A model generated the notes under the pieces. It was not told the origin of the DNA and ran no database searches. It saw only the letters and a program-made list of their open reading frames with translations. From the NCBI GenBank assembly GCA_002689135.1, contig NZEU01000021.1, forward strand, positions 18,553 through 57,671: DNA of 39,119 nt. The letters are read 5' to 3'. The position numbers and the translations under genes were made by a program. Below, piece by piece: positions 34,605-39,119 of the stretch (position 1 is the stretch's first letter; every line of letters begins with the position of its first letter). Source of the DNA: Porticoccaceae bacterium (GTDB lineage: Bacteria; Pseudomonadota; Gammaproteobacteria; Pseudomonadales; Porticoccaceae).

Positions 34605-35948
34605 ATGCTTTACAGCGTCCAAAAAAAACCCAAACACAGTATTGTGGTGAAGAAAAATACGTTAGGAATGGTCATACCGGACGGTAATCACGCCCTCTCA
34701 CCAATGCATATGAGCCCAGAGTCATGTGCAATCGTCACTAAATTACAAAAATCCGGTTTTGATGCGTTCTTTGTGGGAGGATGCGTCCGCGATGCTCTGC
34801 TGGGATTCAAACCGAAAGATTTTGATGTCGCTACCAACGCAAATCCAAAAGAAATAAAATTATTATTTAATCGAGCTAGAATAATTGGTCGTCGATTTCA
34901 AATAGTGCATGTTCAAATAAATAGAGCAATCGTTGAAGTCACTACGTTTAGATCAAATCAAAAATGTCACAGCTCTGACAATTTGCGTCACCAGAGTAAA
35001 ACCGGAATGCTTACTCGAGACAATCTTTTTGGAAGCATTAAAGATGACGCCAACCGTCGAGATCTCTCAATCAATGCACTGTATTATAATCCCACCGACA
35101 ACACGATACACGATTTTCTGGGTAGTTTGAGCGATATAAAAAAAAATCTTATAAGAATAGTTGGAGATCCAACCATTCGATTTAAAGAGGATCCTGTGCG
35201 ACTCCTCAGAGTCGTTAGATTTTCCACAAAGTTGGACTTTGAAATAGCTACAAAAACTGCCGCACCTATGTGTAGGCTCGCTAAAACCTTGCAGCAAATA
35301 TCTGCTCCCCGTCTGTTCGAGGAATGCTTAAAACTTTTTCTTAATGGCCATGCCAGTGAAAACTATAAACTCTTAGACAAATATAATTTTATGTCATACT
35401 TAATGCCGTGTATAGCAAAGCATGCAGTCGGAGAAGATCGCGCTAAACGATTGATTTCAAAACTTTTAAGCAACACAGATCAAAGAGTTCGCTATGGTAA
35501 ACCAGTAACTCCAGCGTTTACTTTCGCGACCATGTTGTGGCCCGCAGTACAAAAAGAATCAATCAAACACATACAAAGCGGTAAGTCTGCCTACATGGCA
35601 CAAAGGCATGCAGCTGATGCAGTCATCTCTAAACAGATAAAGATTATCGCGATTCCTCGGCGCTACACTGTTGCGATGAAAGAAATTTGGCAATTACAGT
35701 CCTTCCTACAAAAAAAAGATAGGGCAGCGCGCTTAATAGGCAACCTGCGGTTCCGAGCGGCTTATGATTTGTTGCTTTTACGAGAGGACTCCGGTGAGTC
35801 TCTAGGTGGGGCAGGAATGTGGTGGACAAAATATCAGGAACTACATCCACAGGATCGCCAAACCAAGTTCAAGACCAAAAAGGTTATCTCCTCGAGTATA
35901 TCGAGGCGACGGAAGTACGTTTTACCAAAAATAGAGAGTGACTTTTAA
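34605..35948 (+). CDS. pcnB: Poly(A) polymerase I
   Basis: PcnB adds 3' poly(A) tails to RNA, promoting decay. The 447 aa contain the class II nucleotidyltransferase head GFDAFFVGGCVRDALLG, metal-binding Asp72 and Asp74 in KDFDVAT, the RRDLSINALYYNP block, the head-neck RFKEDPVRLLRVVRFSTKL, a helical C-terminal region, and a basic C-terminal tail typical of poly(A) polymerase rather than CCA-adding enzyme. No Shine-Dalgarno is obvious before the ATG. Its stop overlaps the folK start (TAATG). Confidence 0.94.
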   Translation: MLYSVQKKPKHSIVVKKNTLGMVIPDGNHALSPMHMSPESCAIVTKLQKSGFDAFFVGGCVRDALLGFKPKDFDVATNANPKEIKLLFNRARIIGRRFQIVHVQINRAIVEVTTFRSNQKCHSSDNLRHQSKTGMLTRDNLFGSIKDDANRRDLSINALYYNPTDNTIHDFLGSLSDIKKNLIRIVGDPTIRFKEDPVRLLRVVRFSTKLDFEIATKTAAPMCRLAKTLQQISAPRLFEECLKLFLNGHASENYKLLDKYNFMSYLMPCIAKHAVGEDRAKRLISKLLSNTDQRVRYGKPVTPAFTFATMLWPAVQKESIKHIQSGKSAYMAQRHAADAVISKQIKIIAIPRRYTVAMKEIWQLQSFLQKKDRAARLIGNLRFRAAYDLLLLREDSGESLGGAGMWWTKYQELHPQDRQTKFKTKKVISSSISRRRKYVLPKIESDF

Positions 35949-36460
35949 TGTCAACAGCTTTTATTGCTCTTGGCAGTAATCTCTGCAATCCCGTTTCGCA
36001 AGTCGAAAAGGCGTTATGTGCGATCGACAATCACAATTTTATAAAACTTGAAAAAGTATCCGCATTTTATAACAGTCCAGCGATCGGCCCGGGCGTCCAA
36101 CCCACATATTGTAATGCAGTTGCACAAATATCCACATTTCTCACCTCTGAAAAACTTCTGAAGACACTTCAGGAAGTAGAGAAACATCAAGGGCGGCAGC
36201 GGGGGAGGAAATGGGCTCCAAGGACACTAGACTTAGACATATTAATGTATGACCAATTAACGATAACATGCGGACAATTGCTACTTCCGCACCCAAGAAT
36301 GCACCAAAGAGCTTTCGTGCTAAAACCGCTTAGTGATCTATTAACGAAAAATTTTGTTATAAGTAATGAATCTATCTCGTCACTATTGGACAAATGTCAA
36401 GACGAGAGTAAAGTAAAACGTATTCGTTGTTATGACTTAAAGGCCCGGAGATCTTTTTGA
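35948..36460 (+). CDS. folK: 2-amino-4-hydroxy-6-hydroxymethyldihydropteridine pyrophosphokinase
   Basis: FolK (HPPK) transfers pyrophosphate from ATP to the pterin alcohol in folate synthesis. The 170 aa show FIALGSNLCNP, SAFYNSPAIGPG, RWAPRTLDLDI-type KWAPRTLDLDILMYD (with the two metal-binding aspartates) and LPHPRMHQRAFVLKPL. It overlaps pcnB by one base, and the kinase gene behind it overlaps its stop by four, so all three are translationally linked. The pcnB-folK-kinase-panB order is common in beta- and gammaproteobacteria. Confidence 0.96.
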   Translation: MSTAFIALGSNLCNPVSQVEKALCAIDNHNFIKLEKVSAFYNSPAIGPGVQPTYCNAVAQISTFLTSEKLLKTLQEVEKHQGRQRGRKWAPRTLDLDILMYDQLTITCGQLLLPHPRMHQRAFVLKPLSDLLTKNFVISNESISSLLDKCQDESKVKRIRCYDLKARRSF

Positions 36461-37143
36461 ATTCCAACATCGAACAATTAAAGCAAATTAACTCCACCAA
36501 AGGTTCTTTCCCCAACTATATTGTCATCGAGGGCCCTATAGGTATCGGCAAAACTACATTGACCTTAGAACTAGCCAGAAACTTTGGTGCTGAAACTTTG
36601 TTAGAAGATGCTAGTGTCAATCCGTTTCTTGAGGACTTTTATAAAGATAGGGTGGGCGCTGCATTACCAACTCAACTCTATTTTCTTTTTCAACGTATCC
36701 AACAGCTCCAAGAAGTGCGTCAAGTAGATATTTTTAAAAAAATATTTATCAGCGATTTTTTTATTCAAAAAGATCCTTTATTTGCTGGGGTGAATTTAAA
36801 CGATGATGAGTATAGCCTCTATCGAAAAGTTTTCGCGCATGTAATCAAAGATTTACCAAAACCCGATTTAGTGGTTTATTTGCAAGCATCTACAAAAGCA
36901 CTTTTTGATAGAGTAAAAAAACGCGGAAGAGTTATTGAAAAAGAAATCGAATTTGATTACTTAGCGGAAATCAATGATGCTTATACCCAATATTTTTATC
37001 ATTATTCTGAAACACCGCTTCTAATAGTGAATACTAATCAGGTAAATTTTTCGGAAAACAAATCCGATTTTTTTAGTCTTGCTCAACGAATTAGCACAGT
37101 AAAAAAAGGTCGCCACTACTATAATCCGGTACCACTTGATTAA
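36457..37143 (+). CDS. Deoxynucleoside kinase family protein
   Basis: A 228-aa P-loop kinase with GPIGIGKT (26-33), ISDFFIQKDPLFAGVNL (substrate/lid region), DLVVYLQASTKALFDRVKKRGR (the Arg-rich lid) and EINDAYTQYFYHY. It belongs to the dGK/dCK/dAK-like family often found between folK and panB in proteobacteria; which nucleoside it phosphorylates cannot be read from sequence. Start is a TTG overlapping the folK stop, with GGAG six bases upstream, a convincing initiation site. Confidence 0.85.
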   Translation: MNSNIEQLKQINSTKGSFPNYIVIEGPIGIGKTTLTLELARNFGAETLLEDASVNPFLEDFYKDRVGAALPTQLYFLFQRIQQLQEVRQVDIFKKIFISDFFIQKDPLFAGVNLNDDEYSLYRKVFAHVIKDLPKPDLVVYLQASTKALFDRVKKRGRVIEKEIEFDYLAEINDAYTQYFYHYSETPLLIVNTNQVNFSENKSDFFSLAQRISTVKKGRHYYNPVPLD

Positions 37144-37171
37144 CATTTTAACTGTGGAATTTATACCAACC

Positions 37172-37200
37172 TTGTGATTTTAATATAAACTGATTATCTT
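37172..37200 (+). promoter_or_regulatory. Candidate panB promoter
   Basis: TTGTGA (37172-37177) and TATCTT (37195-37200) with a 17-bp spacer in the 90-bp gap upstream of panB, about 33 bp before its ATG. It would allow panB expression independent of the pcnB-folK-kinase operon. Confidence 0.4.
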
Positions 37201-37233
37201 AAAACCATACAACTAAAAGCTAGGTTGCTACAG

Positions 37234-38019
37234 ATGGTTAGAATCACCGATTTAAAAAAAATGAAAACGCAGGGAGACAAATTTACCGCGCTTACTGCGT
37301 ATGATTATAGTTTTGCTAAAGTAATAGAGAAAGCGGGTATTGAAATAATATTGATTGGCGATTCGTTAGGCAATGTATGTCAGGGACACAAAACAACAAT
37401 TCCTGTATCGATCGATGATATGGTTTATCACACTGCTTGCGTATCTCGGGGAGCAAAGGAAGTTGTCCTAATAGCTGACATGCCATTCATGTCCTACGAG
37501 ACCACCCAGAATGCTCTGAGAAATTCTGGTATGTTAATGCAAAATGGGGCAAAAATGGTAAAGCTTGAAGGCGGCCAGTGGTTATCTGAAACAGTCTATC
37601 AAATGTCTGAGCGCGGTATTCCAGTATGCGGTCACTTGGGATTAACGCCGCAATCAGTCCACCAACTTGGAGGATATGCAATACAAGGAGCTAATTCAAA
37701 AGCTGCTGACAAAATTGTTAACGACGCAAAAACTTTGGAGCAAGCTGGTGCACAGCTGTTAGTCGTGGAATGCATACCTTCAAGCCTAAGTGCGTTGATC
37801 ACAAAAAAACTGAAAATACCTGTGATCGGAATCGGTGCCGGACCCGCTACGGACGCACAAATACTGGTTCTCTATGATGTTCTTGGAATATCGGACCAAA
37901 TACCAAGCTTTTCTAAAAATTTTTTGCTCAGTAACAACTCTATTCTATCTGCAATAAAAAGTTATGCATCGGCTGTCCGCAACTCGACATTTCCAACTTC
38001 AGAGCACTTTGTGCAGTGA
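37234..38019 (+). CDS. panB: 3-methyl-2-oxobutanoate hydroxymethyltransferase
   Basis: PanB makes ketopantoate, committing ketoisovalerate to pantothenate/CoA. The 261 aa from ATG 37234 (AGG upstream; a TTG three codons earlier is unlikely) show the TIM-barrel motifs LTAYDYSFAKVIEKAGIE, IGDSLGNVCQGH with metal-binding Asp, VLIADMPFMSYE, KLEGG, PVCGHLGLTPQSVHQLGGY and PVIGIGAG. panC, usually next, is not here: fur follows on the opposite strand, so pantothenate synthetase must be elsewhere or missing. Confidence 0.95.
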   Translation: MVRITDLKKMKTQGDKFTALTAYDYSFAKVIEKAGIEIILIGDSLGNVCQGHKTTIPVSIDDMVYHTACVSRGAKEVVLIADMPFMSYETTQNALRNSGMLMQNGAKMVKLEGGQWLSETVYQMSERGIPVCGHLGLTPQSVHQLGGYAIQGANSKAADKIVNDAKTLEQAGAQLLVVECIPSSLSALITKKLKIPVIGIGAGPATDAQILVLYDVLGISDQIPSFSKNFLLSNNSILSAIKSYASAVRNSTFPTSEHFVQ

Positions 38020-38034
38020 CATTGTTATAAATAA

Positions 38035-38048
38035 TTGATCTAAATCAT
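38035..38048 (+). promoter_or_regulatory. FNR/Anr-like box downstream of panB
   Basis: TTGATCTAAATCAT matches the FNR/Anr consensus TTGAT-N4-ATCAA at nine of ten fixed positions. A -10-like TATACT follows at 38078-38083 without a recognisable -35, as in activator-dependent promoters, but the box-to-promoter distance is about 8 bp longer than a class II site. It could drive the tiny ORF at 38131. Confidence 0.3.
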
Positions 38049-38130
38049 AAAAGACAGGTCTATCTTCGCTAATCAATTATACTCTTAGAGGTTTGGATTT
38101 GTGAAATCCGAGTTTTGAAAGGATAACAAC

Positions 38131-38196
38131 ATGCTTGAAGCCAACACTTCAAGAAAGATTAGTCAATTTTTTTCGTTCTCTAACGAACAACACTAA
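38131..38196 (+). CDS. Possible 21-aa small ORF antisense to the fur 3' end
   Basis: MLEANTSRKISQFFSFSNEQH is preceded by AAAGGA seven bases before ATG, a better ribosome site than most genes here. Its 3' part overlaps the end of fur on the other strand. An FNR-like box and a -10 lie upstream. I recognise no family; it may be a leader peptide, an artefact of a purine-rich stretch, or mark an antisense transcript. Confidence 0.2.
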   Translation: MLEANTSRKISQFFSFSNEQH

Positions 38197-38571
38197 ACTG
38201 TGGTCTATTAACTCATAACCATGCTTTTCAGCGATTTTTTTCTGTAGTTTCTCTATCTCAGAATCGTGAAACTCTATAACTTTTCCCGTTTCCGAGCAGA
38301 CCATATGATCATGGTGGTCACCTCGATCCAATTCGTAGACGGCTGGACCACTATCAAAATTATGTCTATTTACCAAACGAGCACTCTCGAATTGAGCCAA
38401 GACTCTATATACAGTAGCAATTCCGACATCCTCTTCAGCATCAATTAGCTTGAGATATATATCTTCCGCAGTCATATGAAGCTCTGATTGCTCAAGGATA
38501 TGAAGTATCTTTACTCTAGGCAAAGTCACTTTAAGTCCCGCTTTCTTTAACTCTTTATCGCCTCTTTTCAT
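38149..38571 (-). CDS. fur: Ferric uptake regulator Fur
   Basis: Fur represses iron-uptake genes when loaded with Fe(II). The 140 aa have the winged-helix domain (KKAGLKVTLPRVKILHIL, GIATVYRVLAQFESARLV) and a dimer/metal domain with GDHHDHMVC. The usual CxxC reads CSET, so only one of the two structural-zinc cysteines remains, and the C-terminal His/Cys tail of E. coli Fur is absent; both traits match Pseudomonas-type Fur. It is divergent from bamE, the usual arrangement, and a partial Fur box lies between them. Confidence 0.95.
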   Translation of the reverse strand: MKRGDKELKKAGLKVTLPRVKILHILEQSELHMTAEDIYLKLIDAEEDVGIATVYRVLAQFESARLVNRHNFDSGPAVYELDRGDHHDHMVCSETGKVIEFHDSEIEKLQKKIAEKHGYELIDHSLVLFVRERKKLTNLS

Positions 38572-38580
38572 TTTCTCAGC

Positions 38581-38609
38581 TTCAAATAATGATTAAATTA
38601 ATTTATAAT
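38581..38609 (+). promoter_or_regulatory. Candidate bamE promoter with partial Fur box
   Basis: TTCAAA (38581-38586) and a perfect TATAAT (38604-38609) are 17 bp apart, giving a very short bamE leader. The spacer (38585-38603) matches 12 of 19 positions of the classical Fur box, so Fur could regulate its own gene and bamE from here. The Fur match is modest and could be chance in AT-rich DNA. Confidence 0.4.
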
Positions 38610-38622
38610 ACAGTATTTAGAT

Positions 38623-39003
38623 GTGTCGAAAAGACCTATTTTAATGCCGATACTTGTAACAATAATTGCAATATGCATGTCTCTTGCATTGCCTGCATGT
38701 AGTACACCACAATTTCCCAGCGTTCACAAAGTTTCGATTCAACAAGGTAATATTGTGACACAAGAGATGGTAAACCAGCTCGAGCCGGGGATGACAAAAG
38801 TACAAGTAAAGTTCGTCTTAGGTACACCCCTAATAAAAGATAGCTTTAACCAGAATCATTGGGTATATCTATTCAACGTTACAGACGCTCGTTTACAAAA
38901 AAAAGAAAAGCGATTAGAGGTGTACTTTAGCGAACAGGATAGACTGAGTGGGCTTCGAGGAGATTACCATCCCATTGATGCCAAACTCACAACTGCTCGG
39001 TGA
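38623..39003 (+). CDS. bamE: Outer membrane assembly lipoprotein BamE (OmlA/SmpA)
   Basis: BamE is a small lipoprotein of the BAM complex that inserts outer-membrane proteins. The 126 aa have a leader with lipobox LPAC (Cys26), then the SmpA/OmlA domain: VSIQQGNIVTQEMVNQLEPGMTKVQVKFVLGTPLIKDSF, followed by WVYLFN and LEVYFSEQDRLSGLRGD. Start is GTG 38623, giving the leader its positive charges (MSKR); ATG 38644 would leave an uncharged leader. It is divergent from fur as in Pseudomonas. The remaining 116 bp to the window end show no gene I can support. Confidence 0.94.
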   Translation: MSKRPILMPILVTIIAICMSLALPACSTPQFPSVHKVSIQQGNIVTQEMVNQLEPGMTKVQVKFVLGTPLIKDSFNQNHWVYLFNVTDARLQKKEKRLEVYFSEQDRLSGLRGDYHPIDAKLTTAR

Positions 39004-39119
39004 TTCTTAATGAGAAACTGAGGGTCACCAAAACATTGGGCTAGCAGATCCTAAAAGCGTCGCTGGCCAACACCGACTAGGTATACTCAATGTTTGCTGA
39101 TGGTTCTTACGGTGGCAAA

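Noticed and set aside
38095-38115. GGATTT-GTG-AAATCC hairpin as a panB terminator
   Set aside because: Weak AT-rich stem, only four T residues after it, and 75 bp from the stop; left as part of the small-unit idea instead.
38149-38571. Fur lost the second cysteine of CxxC
   Set aside because: Pseudomonas-type Fur has the same change and works without that zinc site.
39004-39119. TATACT motif and a short open frame at the window end
   Set aside because: Too short to evaluate and no -35 or recognisable protein.
1-39119. Mobile elements, CRISPR arrays, tRNA/rRNA genes
   Set aside because: No repeats with regular spacing, no transposase or integrase, and no cloverleaf-like stretch in the short intergenic gaps.

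Overview
This 39 kb window is ordinary chromosome from an AT-rich, compact gammaproteobacterium. I count 44 protein genes covering almost all of it. I see no tRNA, rRNA, IS element, prophage or CRISPR array. Several neighbourhoods keep the order I know from Pseudomonas and its relatives: hda/DUF2066 divergent from purM-purN; dcd-mrp-metG; rnf; pyrC-rnt; rsmI/lpoA-diaA-dolP-sspB-sspA-pet-rpsI-rplM; dksA-gluQ-pcnB-folK-dNK-panB; fur/bamE. The 188-aa Dcd, the PVWY Qo motif in cytochrome b and the short Fur with only one Cys of the usual CxxC also fit that group. Compared with those relatives the segment looks streamlined: yraN, cbrAB, rnfB, rnfC, nth, panC and the N-terminal domain of Mrp are absent from their usual places.

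Layout. 1-2.3 kb: end of sppA, then hda and a DUF2066 gene on the minus strand. 2.3-5.7 kb: purM, purN and two envelope proteins (DUF3108, DUF3014). 5.7-9.3 kb: dcd, mrp, metG. 9.36-12.25 kb: a tightly coupled rnfA-rnfD-rnfG-rnfE operon. 12.4-14.1 kb: pyrC-rnt. 14.2-18.3 kb: rsmI divergent from lpoA-diaA-dolP. 18.3-24.3 kb (minus strand): sspAB, the bc1 complex, ribosomal proteins L13/S9, zapE; then zapG on plus. 25.2-31.8 kb: two cysE paralogues in opposite orientation flanking epmA-efp, serB and an SMP-type membrane protein, then an M15 peptidase. 31.9-38 kb: sfsA divergent from dksA-gluQ, a 332-bp non-coding gap that looks like a structured small RNA, then pcnB-folK-dNK-panB. 38.1-39 kb: fur divergent from bamE.

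Most striking observation. The Rnf-type operon lacks the genes for the two cytosolic redox subunits (RnfB, the ferredoxin-like subunit, and RnfC, the NADH-dehydrogenase-like subunit). Independently, all four cysteines that in canonical Rnf/Nqr hold the intramembrane [2Fe-2S] cluster between RnfA and RnfE are replaced (Ser29 and Ser117 in RnfA; Thr28 and Gly111 in RnfE). The covalent FMN threonine motifs of RnfD and RnfG are intact. This predicts an iron-sulfur-free membrane module carrying only extracytoplasmic flavins, with an unknown electron donor. It is the best candidate here for an undescribed system.

Other points of note: cytochrome b and c1 are fused in one reading frame (FbcH-like); a hairpin-rich candidate sRNA with an A-rich Hfq-like tract lies where Pseudomonas has CrcZ, although cbrAB are gone; the two CysE paralogues differ at the C-terminal residue that docks CysK; rsmI and lpoA diverge with start codons one base apart; and an FNR-like box precedes a tiny ORF antisense to the end of fur.
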